A stretch of DNA of 9,192 bases from an uncultured Bacteroidales bacterium (GTDB lineage: Bacteria; Bacteroidota; Bacteroidia; Bacteroidales; P3), in NCBI GenBank assembly GCA_947174375.1, contig CAMWIS010000058.1, forward strand, positions 1-9,192, given 5' to 3'. Below are positions 1 through 6,201 of the stretch, one piece after another. Both the position numbers and the translations under genes were made by a program. Each line of letters opens with the position of its first letter. Position 1 is the stretch's first letter. Below the pieces are notes generated by a model, which saw only the letters and a program-made list of their open reading frames with translations, searched no databases and was not told where the DNA came from.

Positions 1-3
1 AAA

Positions 4-77
4 GCTTCCTTAGCTCAGCTGGTTAGAGCATCTGACTGTTAATCAGAGGGTCCAAGGTTCAAGTCCTTGAGGGAGCG
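4..77 (+). tRNA. tRNA-Asn (anticodon GUU)
   Basis: This is a complete cloverleaf. The acceptor stem is 4-10 paired with 70-76 (seven pairs, one of them T-G), with G77 as discriminator. The D stem is GCTC 13-16 with GAGC 26-29. The anticodon stem is TCTGA 31-35 with TCAGA 43-47, and the seven-base loop carries GTT at 38-40, which reads asparagine codons. The T stem is CAAGG 53-57 with CCTTG 65-69 around a TTCAAGT loop. The 3' CCA is not encoded, so it must be added after transcription. No promoter is visible in the three bases upstream. A hairpin with a T run follows directly, so the transcript probably ends there. Confidence 0.97.
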
Positions 78-83
78 CAAAAG

Positions 84-110
84 GGCAGTCCGACAAAGGC
101 TGCCTTTTTT
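84..110 (+). terminator. Rho-independent terminator of the tRNA-Asn gene
   Basis: A seven-pair stem, GGCAGTC 84-90 with GGCTGCC 98-104 (one T-G pair), has a seven-base loop and is followed by six T (105-110). It begins seven bases after the tRNA 3' end and stops eight bases before the likely dus start codon, so it separates tRNA transcription from dus. Confidence 0.8.
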
Positions 111-117
111 GTTTTCA

Positions 118-1113
118 ATGCAAACCAAAGCGCGTACCATGTTCGGAACCCCGGAACATCCTACTTTATGGCTGTCGCCCATGGAGGGCGTCACGGATCC
201 GCCGTTCCGTCATATCTGCAAGGGCTACGGCGTCGATGTGTCGGTTACCGAGTTCATTTCGTCCGAAGCCCTGGTGCGCAGCGCCCGGAAGAGCTTCGAC
301 AAGATGGCGTTCGACCCCTCGGACGCGCCGACGGCCATTCAGATTTTCGGTCATGATGAAAAGAGCCTGTGCGAGGCGGCGGAACTGGCCGCGGAGCGCA
401 AGCCGGCTTTCGTCGATATCAACTGGGGCTGTCCGGTGCGTAAGGTCGTGAGCAAAGGGGCGGGGGCCGGCATCTTGCGCGACATACCGCGCATGGTATC
501 CGTCACCGCGGCGGTGGTGCGGCATTTGGAGCCGCTCGGGATGCCCGTCACGGTCAAGACCCGTCTCGGCTGGGATTTCTCCGATTTGCCGATTGTGGAG
601 GCCGCCGAGCGGCTCCAGGACGTGGGCATCGCCTGTATCGGCATCCACGGCCGCACGCGCTCGCAACTCTACGCCGGGGCGGCCGACTACACGCTCATCA
701 AGGCGGTCAAGGACAACCCGCGGATGCGGATACCCGTTATCGCCAACGGCGATATCGATGCCGGCCCCAAGGCCAAGGAAGTGCTGGCCTATACGGGGGC
801 GGACGGCCTGTTGGTGGGGCGCGCGGCCATCGGCAACCCGTGGATTTTCTCGCAAATCAAGCATTACCTCGCCACGGGCACGGAACTGCCGTTGCCGGAT
901 TTGGCCACGCGTCAGGCGGCCTGCCTCGCGCATTTCGCGGCCTTGGTCGAACACTACGGGCCGGCGGTCGGCGGGCAGCTCATCAAAATCCATTATTCCG
1001 GCTATTTCAAGGGCTTGAGCGGCTTTAAACCGTTCAAGGCGCGGCTCATGCAGACGGGCGACTACGCCGAGGCCGCCGCCATTCTGGAAGAATACTGTCT
1101 TTCTCTGGTATAG
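118..1113 (+). CDS. dus: tRNA-dihydrouridine synthase (DusB-like)
   Basis: This FMN enzyme uses NADPH to reduce specific uridines in the D loop of tRNAs to dihydrouridine. The 331 residues match the usual length of the bacterial family. The N-terminal FMN-binding strand contains SPMEGVTDPPFR (20-31). The catalytic cysteine is C105 in NWGCP, followed by the KVVSKGAGAGIL segment. K147 (VKTRLGW), H177 (IHGRT), NGDI (210-213) and GRAAIGNPWIF (235-245) are the expected flavin and phosphate contacts of the TIM barrel. A helical C-terminal domain follows. I place the start at ATG 118; ATG 139 (MFGTPEHP) is an equally possible start and loses no motif. An upstream in-frame TTG at 67 lies inside the tRNA and is not credible. 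Neither ATG has a Shine-Dalgarno sequence or an obvious promoter. The motif pattern is closest to DusB, but I cannot exclude another Dus subtype. Confidence 0.93.
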   Translation: MQTKARTMFGTPEHPTLWLSPMEGVTDPPFRHICKGYGVDVSVTEFISSEALVRSARKSFDKMAFDPSDAPTAIQIFGHDEKSLCEAAELAAERKPAFVDINWGCPVRKVVSKGAGAGILRDIPRMVSVTAAVVRHLEPLGMPVTVKTRLGWDFSDLPIVEAAERLQDVGIACIGIHGRTRSQLYAGAADYTLIKAVKDNPRMRIPVIANGDIDAGPKAKEVLAYTGADGLLVGRAAIGNPWIFSQIKHYLATGTELPLPDLATRQAACLAHFAALVEHYGPAVGGQLIKIHYSGYFKGLSGFKPFKARLMQTGDYAEAAAILEEYCLSLV

Positions 1114-1138
1114 ACGACAAATGGTCGTATTGTCTTTT
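1114..1138 (+). terminator. Possible weak terminator after dus
   Basis: Directly after the dus stop codon, ACGAC 1114-1118 can pair with GTCGT 1124-1128. Alternatively GACAA 1116-1120 can pair with TTGTC 1130-1134, followed by four T. Both stems are only five pairs, so termination here is uncertain. The segment overlaps the -33 element of the next gene. Confidence 0.3.
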
Positions 1139-1160
1139 CATGCGATATGATGTACATTTG
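1130..1160 (+). promoter_or_regulatory. Bacteroidota-type promoter of the beta-barrel protein gene
   Basis: TACATTTG at 1153-1160 matches the TAnnTTTG -7 element of Bacteroidota. A TTG at 1130-1132 lies 20 bases upstream, the usual place for the -33 element. Transcription would begin a few bases after 1160, giving a leader of roughly 35-40 bases before the ATG at 1204 and excluding the upstream in-frame ATG at 1147. Confidence 0.75.
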
Positions 1161-1203
1161 CGGCGTTAAAGTGTTTCGAACTAACAGAAAAGGAATGTTG
1201 ATT

Positions 1204-2007
1204 ATGAATAGAATAAGCGTTATTTCAAAGTTATTGCTATCATGCTGGCTTTTGCTGAGCGTAGGGCTCGTGTCCGAGGCTTGGGCAAAAGCCGGCGATA
1301 TGCCGATGGCTACACGCAACTCCGTTCGCTTGTATGGTGGGGTTGGCTATTGGGGACTTCACTCTGAATATGTTGAAAAATCTACGGCAGGAGATGGAGA
1401 CTATTATAATTACCGAAACAAGTATTATGCTACGGCAATCTATGGCTTTAATTATCAACGGGATTTGATCCGTCGCTTTTCAGTGGAATTGGATGTGCAA
1501 GGGTCGTACCGCAATACCTTTCCCAGTGTCGCTACACCCCAATTTACAGGAGAGTATTTGAAATATCCCGAATTGGGTGATAGGCCGGAGGTGCGTGAAT
1601 ATATCGATGATTGGATATTAAAGGGTAATGACCCAAATAATCTGATTTGGTTGCGTCATAATTCTTTGGCTATTACATTTCGCCCGGTTTTTCACATGAT
1701 AGATAATGAGCATCACCGATTTTCGGCTTATCTCGGCGTGGGATGGTATTTTGTGGATGGGTTGTGTTTTAAGGCAGTGGCTCCGTTTGCTCAAGAGACG
1801 TACACCACCGCGACATGGCAATACCATGTTTCCGGAGTGGTCGGCAATTTAGGATTGCGCTATGAATATACGTTCTTGGAACATTTTATGGCGGGGGTGG
1901 AGGTAAATGTAAACGTCAATGACGACAGAGCCTTTTGGCAGAATAGTATTACGCAGTCGGGGCCGGTGGATGTCCGTGGGCTGATTTTCATTGGCTTTAG
2001 AATGTAA
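1204..2007 (+). CDS. Secreted protein, probable outer-membrane beta-barrel, unknown function
   Basis: I do not recognise the specific family. The 267-residue product begins with a clear signal peptide: N-terminal MNR, a hydrophobic core at about 8-22, and an AxA-type cleavage site after AWA (residue 28). The rest reads as alternating aromatic and hydrophobic strands: VRLYGGVGYW (41-50), 78-104, 153-165, 171-184, 203-239 and the final GLIFIGFRM. This resembles a small eight- to ten-strand barrel with a C-terminal strand suited to outer-membrane insertion. The start at ATG 1204 is preferred because AAAAGGA (1188-1194) lies at Shine-Dalgarno distance and the promoter ends at 1160; ATG 1195 is an alternative. 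The gene has its own promoter and terminator, and its base composition is visibly more AT-rich than dus or rbfA (about 40% GC in the line 1381-1440). A surface location is inferred. Porin, adhesin or assembly roles cannot be told apart. Confidence 0.75.
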   Translation: MNRISVISKLLLSCWLLLSVGLVSEAWAKAGDMPMATRNSVRLYGGVGYWGLHSEYVEKSTAGDGDYYNYRNKYYATAIYGFNYQRDLIRRFSVELDVQGSYRNTFPSVATPQFTGEYLKYPELGDRPEVREYIDDWILKGNDPNNLIWLRHNSLAITFRPVFHMIDNEHHRFSAYLGVGWYFVDGLCFKAVAPFAQETYTTATWQYHVSGVVGNLGLRYEYTFLEHFMAGVEVNVNVNDDRAFWQNSITQSGPVDVRGLIFIGFRM

Positions 2008-2040
2008 ATCCAATTCCAGAGCGCTCGATTTGAATACGAA

Positions 2041-2077
2041 GCAAAAAGCCGCTGCAAGACTTGTAGCGGCTTTTTGC
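2041..2077. terminator. Strong, probably bidirectional terminator hairpin
   Basis: An almost perfect hairpin pairs 2041-2057 with 2061-2077 around a three-base loop, with one G-T pair. It has five A on the 5' arm and five T on the 3' arm, so it could stop transcription on either strand. It lies 33 bases after the stop codon of the beta-barrel protein gene and is its natural terminator. Confidence 0.9.
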
Positions 2078-2088
2078 GTTTTAGGGCA

Positions 2089-2153
2089 ACCATTTCGATA
2101 AGTCAAATGAACATTGCCGAACTTGTTCGAGCAATGTCATGACGAGAAATGGT
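2089..2153. repeat. Large imperfect inverted repeat in the gap before rbfA
   Basis: The outer arms ACCATTTC 2089-2096 and GAAATGGT 2146-2153 are perfect complements. Nested inside, 2107-2121 pairs with 2126-2140 through 14 pairs interrupted by single unpaired A residues at 2110 and 2130, closing on the loop CTTG 2122-2125. No T run follows, so it is not a standard terminator. I see no open reading frame in it. It could be a structured RNA, a protein-binding site or the remains of a small non-coding mobile element. Confidence 0.55.
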
Positions 2154-2231
2154 CGGCTGTAAGCCAAACGCGTTACAAGCACTACGCTTTTTTAGGTGGA
2201 GCGAATGGTATATCGCATTCAGCCTTGGAAG
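2154..2231. other. Remaining gene-free sequence upstream of rbfA
   Basis: Together with 2008-2153 this forms a gap of about 260 bases between genes. Beyond the terminator and the inverted repeat I see only a four-pair hairpin, GGCT 2155-2158 with AGCC 2162-2165. There is also a T run near 2190 preceded by a weak GCGT/ACGC pairing. No coding sequence or RNA gene can be supported. Confidence 0.5.
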
Positions 2232-2263
2232 TTGTGAAAAGTGTCTAAAAAAGATTATCTTTG
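2232..2263 (+). promoter_or_regulatory. Bacteroidota-type promoter of the rbfA operon
   Basis: TATCTTTG at 2256-2263 is a full match to TAnnTTTG, with a TTG at 2232-2234 lying 21 bases upstream as the likely -33 element. The rbfA ATG is at 2270, only six bases after the -7 element, so transcription would start at or within a few bases of the start codon. Confidence 0.75.
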
Positions 2264-2269
2264 TACGTT

Positions 2270-2614
2270 ATGGATAGTCAGAGACAACAGAAGATAAACC
2301 GGCTCCTGCAAAAAGAGCTGGGCGAGATATTCCGCGTGCAGATGCAGCCCTATTTTCCGGGGCTGATGATGACGGTGACGTTTGTGCGCGTCACGTCCGA
2401 CCTCTCGCTCGCGCGTGTGAACCTGAGCCTGTTTCCGGCTCCCAAGGAGGGCAAGGAAGCCGTGCTCAAGGCCATCAAGGGGCACGCCGCGGAAATCCGT
2501 TACCTGCTCGGGCGGCAAGTGCACGACCAGTTGCGGATTCTGCCGCAGTTGCAGTTCTTTATCGACGATACGTTGGATAGGGTGGCCCGTATAGACGAAC
2601 TGTTGGCGCAATAA
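2270..2614 (+). CDS. rbfA: 30S ribosome-binding factor A
   Basis: RbfA is a small cytoplasmic protein with a KH-type fold. It binds the immature 30S subunit and helps 16S rRNA 5'-end maturation and cold adaptation. The 114-residue product has the family pattern: an N-terminal helix (QRQQKINRLLQKELGEIF), the strand MMTVTFVRVTSDLSLARVNLSLFP, the LKGHAAEIRYLLGR-like helix (seen as AIKGHAAEIRYLLGRQV), and the final LRILPQLQFFIDDTLDRVARIDELL, equivalent to the P-L-F--D-s-----I--LL signature. ATG 2270 is the start; the in-frame TTG at 2261 sits inside the promoter. It is the first gene of a four-gene operon, and the next gene starts eight bases after its stop. Its placement before an FtsX-type permease is, to my knowledge, common in Bacteroidota. 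Confidence 0.93.
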   Translation: MDSQRQQKINRLLQKELGEIFRVQMQPYFPGLMMTVTFVRVTSDLSLARVNLSLFPAPKEGKEAVLKAIKGHAAEIRYLLGRQVHDQLRILPQLQFFIDDTLDRVARIDELLAQ

Positions 2615-2622
2615 GTCCGCTC

Positions 2623-3855
2623 ATGAAACTGTCGTTCCGCATAGCCCGTCGGTATTTCGTATCCCGGAAGTCCAGGCTGGTCAACATCATCAGCGGCGTT
2701 TCGCTGTTGAGTCTGGCCGTGGCCACGGCGGCCATGCTCGTCATTTTCTCGGTCATGAACGGCATGAACGGCTATATCATGGCGCGGTTCAGCAGTTTTG
2801 ACCCCGACTTGCTCATCGAGGCCGAAGCCGGCAAGTTCTATACGCCGGGCTTCATCGAAAGCCTGCGCCGTATGCCGCAGGTGCAGGCCGCGGTGCCGGT
2901 GCTGGAAGACCAGGCCTTGTTGCGCTTCCGCGACGACGTGCAGATGATACGGCTCAAAGGCGTCGATACGGGCTACGCCGCCCTGTCGGAGCGGGCCGGC
3001 CAATGGGTGGAGGGCTATCCGGACTTTGAGGAAGGCGATTACGTGCCGGTCTCCGTGGGCTACGGCTTGGCCACCCGCATGGGCATTCCGCTGTTGAACG
3101 CCGAATACCCGTGCTTGATATATACGGTTGACGCCGACCGCTTGTCGGCGGCCGTGTGGCAGCAGGCCCTGATGTCCGAGAGCGTCTATCCGAGCGGCGT
3201 GTTTTCTGTCTTGCCCGAATACGACAACCGCTATGTGCTGGCGCCGCTGTCGTTCGTTCGGCGCGCGCTCAAGGTGCCGGAACAGGTGTCGGCCGTGGAG
3301 GTGCAGTTGAAGCCGGGGCTGTCGGGCAAGGCGCTCCGCAAGGTGCGGCAGGACATCCGCGAGGCCGTGGGCGAAGGCTTTACGGTACGGAACCGTTTGG
3401 AACAGCAACAGATGCTTTACAGCAGTATGCGGGCCGAGAAATGGATGATGATCGCCATCTTCGCGTTCATCCTGCTCGTGTCCACGTTCACGATGGTGTC
3501 TTCGCTCATGTTGCTCATGTATGAGAAGCGGCGCGATACCGCCATCCTGGCGGCCCAGGGCATGGGCGATACGGGGCTCAAGGCCGTGTTTGCGTTCGAA
3601 GGCCTGCTCATTACGGCGGTCGGCACGTTTTTGGGGCTGCTGCTGGCCGGCGCCATCGTCTATGGGCAGGCGCGTTTCGGCTGGGTCAAGTTCGGCATGG
3701 GCGCCGGCGGCACCTATGTGCTGGAGACCTATCCCGTGGCCTGGCAGTGGGGCGATGCGCTCGCCGTGGGCTTGATAGGCCTCGGCATGGGGCTGGCGGC
3801 CTCGGCCATCCCGCTGCGGCAGATAAGTGTGTATAAACGATTTAATCTATCATAA
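2623..3855 (+). CDS. FtsX/LolC/E-family ABC transporter permease
   Basis: This inner-membrane protein of 410 residues has the four-helix FtsX/MacB layout. There is one N-terminal membrane segment (about 21-45), a large periplasmic domain (about 46-270), then three segments (about 274-299, 322-348 and 377-398). The cytoplasmic EKRRDTAILAAQGM (301-314) after the second helix is the coupling segment that contacts the ATPase subunit in this family. The sequence is most like LolC/LolE, which extract lipoproteins from the inner membrane for delivery to the outer membrane. A LolC/E-type role is therefore inferred rather than shown. The nucleotide-binding partner is not encoded here and must be elsewhere. 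The gene starts eight bases after rbfA and ends two bases before cysS, so it is cotranscribed with both. Confidence 0.85.
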   Translation: MKLSFRIARRYFVSRKSRLVNIISGVSLLSLAVATAAMLVIFSVMNGMNGYIMARFSSFDPDLLIEAEAGKFYTPGFIESLRRMPQVQAAVPVLEDQALLRFRDDVQMIRLKGVDTGYAALSERAGQWVEGYPDFEEGDYVPVSVGYGLATRMGIPLLNAEYPCLIYTVDADRLSAAVWQQALMSESVYPSGVFSVLPEYDNRYVLAPLSFVRRALKVPEQVSAVEVQLKPGLSGKALRKVRQDIREAVGEGFTVRNRLEQQQMLYSSMRAEKWMMIAIFAFILLVSTFTMVSSLMLLMYEKRRDTAILAAQGMGDTGLKAVFAFEGLLITAVGTFLGLLLAGAIVYGQARFGWVKFGMGAGGTYVLETYPVAWQWGDALAVGLIGLGMGLAASAIPLRQISVYKRFNLS

Positions 3856-3857
3856 CC

Positions 3858-5339
3858 ATGGAAAACCGATTGATGCTTTACAATACGCTGCATCGGCGCA
3901 AGGAGTTGTTCGAGCCGTTGCACGCCCCGCAGGTGGGGCTGTATGTCTGCGGCCCTACGGTCTATGGCGACCCGCATCTCGGGCACGCGCGGCCGGGCGT
4001 CACGTTCGACATCCTGTTCCGCTATCTGCGGCATCTCGGCTATAAGGTACGCTATGTGCGCAACATCACCGACGTGGGCCACTTGGAACACGATGCCGAC
4101 GAGGGGGAGGACAAAATCGCCAAGAAAGCGCGTCTGGAACAGTTGGAGCCGATGGAAGTGGCGCAATACTATACGAACCGCTACCACGACTATATGGATA
4201 AGTTGGGCGTGAGCCGGCCTTCGATAGAGCCGCACGCCTCCGGCCATATCATCGAACAGATCGAGATGATCAAGAAGATATTGGACGCCGGTTACGCTTA
4301 CGAACGCAACGGTTCCGTCTATTTCGACGTGCGGAAATACAACGAAAGCCACCACTACGGGCAGCTGTCGGGCCGCGTCATCGAAGACCTGCTGGGCACC
4401 ACGCGCACCAACCTCGCTTCGCAGGACGAAAAGGAGAGCCCGTTGGATTTCGCGCTTTGGAAAAAGGCCTCGCCGGAGCATATCATGCGCTGGCCCTCGC
4501 CCTGGAGCGACGGTTTCCCCGGCTGGCACGCCGAATGTACGGCCATGTCCTGCAAGTATTTGGGGCAGCCGTTCGACATCCACGGCGGCGGCATGGACTT
4601 GCTGTTCCCGCACCACGAGTCCGAAATCGCGCAGTCGGTGGCGGCTTACGGCGAAGCCCCGTGCCGCTATTGGGTGCACAACAACATGATTACGATTAAC
4701 GGGCAGAAGATGGGCAAGTCGTTGGGCAACTTCATCACGTTGGAGCAGTTGTTCACGGGCGACCACGAGGCCTTGGACCAGGCCTACAGCCCGATGACGG
4801 TGCGTTTCTTCATCCTGCAGGCGCATTACCGCGGCACGCTCGATTTCTCGAACGAGGCCTTGCAGTCGGCCGAAAAGGGCTGGCAGCGGTTGCAGCAGGC
4901 GCGTCAGACGCTTGACCGGCTCTCGGCGCAGCCCTCGTCCACCGTGGCCGACTTCCTGCAAGCGATGGGCGACAAGTGCCGCGAGGCCATGGACGACGAC
5001 CTCAATACGCCGATGGTGTTGGCGCAGTTCTTCGAACTCGTGCGGCTCATCAACCAGGCGGCCGACGGAAAGGCCGCGTTCACGCAGGCCGATTTGGACA
5101 ACGCGCGCCACCTCTATGCGGTGTATATCGAAGAGATTTTGGGCTTGAAGGCGGAGGACGGCAGCGACGACGCTTCGGCCGACCGTACCGACGGCTTGGT
5201 CAAGATGCTGTTGGACGTGCGCGCGCAGGCCAAGGCCGCCAAGGACTTCGCCACGTCCGACAAGATCCGGGACGAGTTGAAAGCCTTGGGCATCAAGGTG
5301 CTGGACGGTAAGGACGGCGCCACGTGGCAATACGAATAA
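3858..5339 (+). CDS. cysS: Cysteinyl-tRNA synthetase
   Basis: This class I synthetase charges tRNA-Cys in the cytoplasm. The full-length 493-residue product has the HIGH motif as HLGH (40-43) and the KMSKS motif as KMGKS (284-288). The zinc site is complete: C31 (YVCGPTVY), C227 (GWHAEC), H252 and E256 (HHESE), with the same 25- and 4-residue spacings as the E. coli enzyme. The C-terminal part, from about residue 320, is the helical DALR-type anticodon region and ends in a lysine-rich segment typical of the family (KIRDELKALGIKVLDG). The start ATG lies two bases after the permease stop codon. The start context ATAACCATG is the same as that of the next gene, and no Shine-Dalgarno sequence is present. 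Identification is secure. Confidence 0.97.
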   Translation: MENRLMLYNTLHRRKELFEPLHAPQVGLYVCGPTVYGDPHLGHARPGVTFDILFRYLRHLGYKVRYVRNITDVGHLEHDADEGEDKIAKKARLEQLEPMEVAQYYTNRYHDYMDKLGVSRPSIEPHASGHIIEQIEMIKKILDAGYAYERNGSVYFDVRKYNESHHYGQLSGRVIEDLLGTTRTNLASQDEKESPLDFALWKKASPEHIMRWPSPWSDGFPGWHAECTAMSCKYLGQPFDIHGGGMDLLFPHHESEIAQSVAAYGEAPCRYWVHNNMITINGQKMGKSLGNFITLEQLFTGDHEALDQAYSPMTVRFFILQAHYRGTLDFSNEALQSAEKGWQRLQQARQTLDRLSAQPSSTVADFLQAMGDKCREAMDDDLNTPMVLAQFFELVRLINQAADGKAAFTQADLDNARHLYAVYIEEILGLKAEDGSDDASADRTDGLVKMLLDVRAQAKAAKDFATSDKIRDELKALGIKVLDGKDGATWQYE

Positions 5340-5357
5340 ACCAATACGACGATAACC

Positions 5358-6038
5358 ATGCCAACGATTTGGATTATTTTCGGCGCGTTGATGCTTTTGA
5401 GCTTCGCGCTGAGCAGCAGTTTGCAAAATAAGTTCAAGCGGTACGCCAAGATGCCGACCGAGGGCGGCTTGACGGGCCGCGACGTGGCCGAAAAGATGCT
5501 GCACGACCACGGTATTTACGATGTGAAGATTACGTGCGTGAAGGGCCGTCTCACCGACCACTACAACCCCGCCGACCAAACGGTGAACCTGAGCGAGGAC
5601 GTCTATTACGGCAACGGCATCTCGTCGGCGGCCGTGGCGGCGCACGAATGCGGCCACGCCGTACAGCACGCCGTGGCTTATCCTTGGATTAAGTTGCGTT
5701 CGGCCCTGGTGCCGCCCGTGGAGTTCGCATCCCGTTGGGTGCAGTGGGTGCTGTTGGCCGGCATCCTGCTCGTGGAGGTGTTTCCCGACCTGTTGCTGTT
5801 CGGCATCATCCTGTTCGGCATCACGACGCTGTTCAGTTTCGTGACCTTGCCGGTCGAAATCGACGCCTCCCGCCGCGCGTTGGCGTGGTTGCAGGGGGCG
5901 GGCGTGGCTTCGGCGCAGACCTACCCGGCCGCCAGGGACGCCTTGCGGACGGCCGCCTATACCTATGTGGTGGCGGCGATTTCGTCTTTGGCCACGTTGC
6001 TGTACTACATTATGATTTTCGTCGGACGTCGCGATTAG
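5358..6038 (+). CDS. YugP-type membrane zinc metallopeptidase
   Basis: The 226-residue product matches the neutral zinc metallopeptidase family represented by Bacillus YugP. It has an N-terminal membrane anchor (about 3-21), a soluble region with a GLTGRDVAEKMLHDHGI segment (37-53), and the zinc-binding HECGH motif at 96-100 (AVAAHECGHAVQHA). Hydrophobic segments follow at about 127-145, 147-163 and 203-222. E167 in LPVEIDASRRA is the likely third metal ligand. It probably acts on membrane or membrane-near protein substrates, but the family's natural substrates are poorly known. It starts 18 bases after cysS and is the last gene of the rbfA operon. I see no strong terminator after it. Confidence 0.88.
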   Translation: MPTIWIIFGALMLLSFALSSSLQNKFKRYAKMPTEGGLTGRDVAEKMLHDHGIYDVKITCVKGRLTDHYNPADQTVNLSEDVYYGNGISSAAVAAHECGHAVQHAVAYPWIKLRSALVPPVEFASRWVQWVLLAGILLVEVFPDLLLFGIILFGITTLFSFVTLPVEIDASRRALAWLQGAGVASAQTYPAARDALRTAAYTYVVAAISSLATLLYYIMIFVGRRD

Positions 6039-6098
6039 CGCGTCCGTAGCCGTTTCCGCCCCTTTGAAAAGCCGGTGGGAAAAGTCGGCGAAAAATCG

Positions 6099-6106
6099 TA
6101 ACTTTG
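6099..6106 (+). promoter_or_regulatory. Bacteroidota-type -7 promoter element of ilvE
   Basis: TAACTTTG is an exact match to TAnnTTTG. No clear TTG is found 19-21 bases upstream, so the -33 element is weak or absent. Transcription from here would give a leader of about 90 bases ahead of ilvE, and the direct repeats at 6120-6167 would lie in the RNA. Confidence 0.7.
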
Positions 6107-6119
6107 CAAAAAGTTGAAC

Positions 6120-6167
6120 GCCCGTCGGGTCACCCGGAAAAGGCCAAGCCCGTCGGGTCACCCGGAA
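6120..6167 (+). repeat. Two copies of a 20-base direct repeat in the ilvE leader
   Basis: The same 20 bases occur at 6120-6139 and 6148-6167, with an eight-base spacer (AAGGCCAA). Each copy contains the near-palindrome CGGGTCACCCG (6126-6136 and 6154-6164). Because the core is self-complementary, the two copies can also pair with each other in RNA through ten Watson-Crick pairs with one central C-C mismatch. The position between promoter and start codon suggests a regulatory role for ilvE: either an operator for a dimeric protein or an RNA structure. This is inference, and a simple tandem duplication is possible. Confidence 0.85.
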
Positions 6168-6201
6168 TAAAAACGGATATAAACCTTAAAAATATACAAC
6201 T

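Noticed and set aside
67..117. An upstream TTG start extending dus by 17 residues.
   Set aside because: It would begin inside the tRNA-Asn T stem and run through the terminator; the added residues are Arg/Lys-rich and not part of the Dus fold.
2168..2196. A possible second terminator (GCGT/ACGC with a T run) upstream of rbfA.
   Set aside because: The stem is only four pairs with a ten-base loop, too weak to support.
2500..3408. A 302-residue minus-strand frame opposite rbfA and the permease.
   Set aside because: Low-complexity Arg/His/Gln composition and complete overlap with genes of clear identity mark it as a shadow.
6039..6098. A terminator after the zinc peptidase gene.
   Set aside because: Only short pairings such as CCGCC with GGTGG can be drawn and no T run follows.
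3729..6161. An 810-residue open frame on the minus strand opposite cysS and the zinc peptidase.
   Set aside because: It is antisense to two well-identified genes, rich in Arg/His/Val as expected of a shadow of GC-rich codons, shows no recognisable domain, and begins within the ilvE leader repeats.
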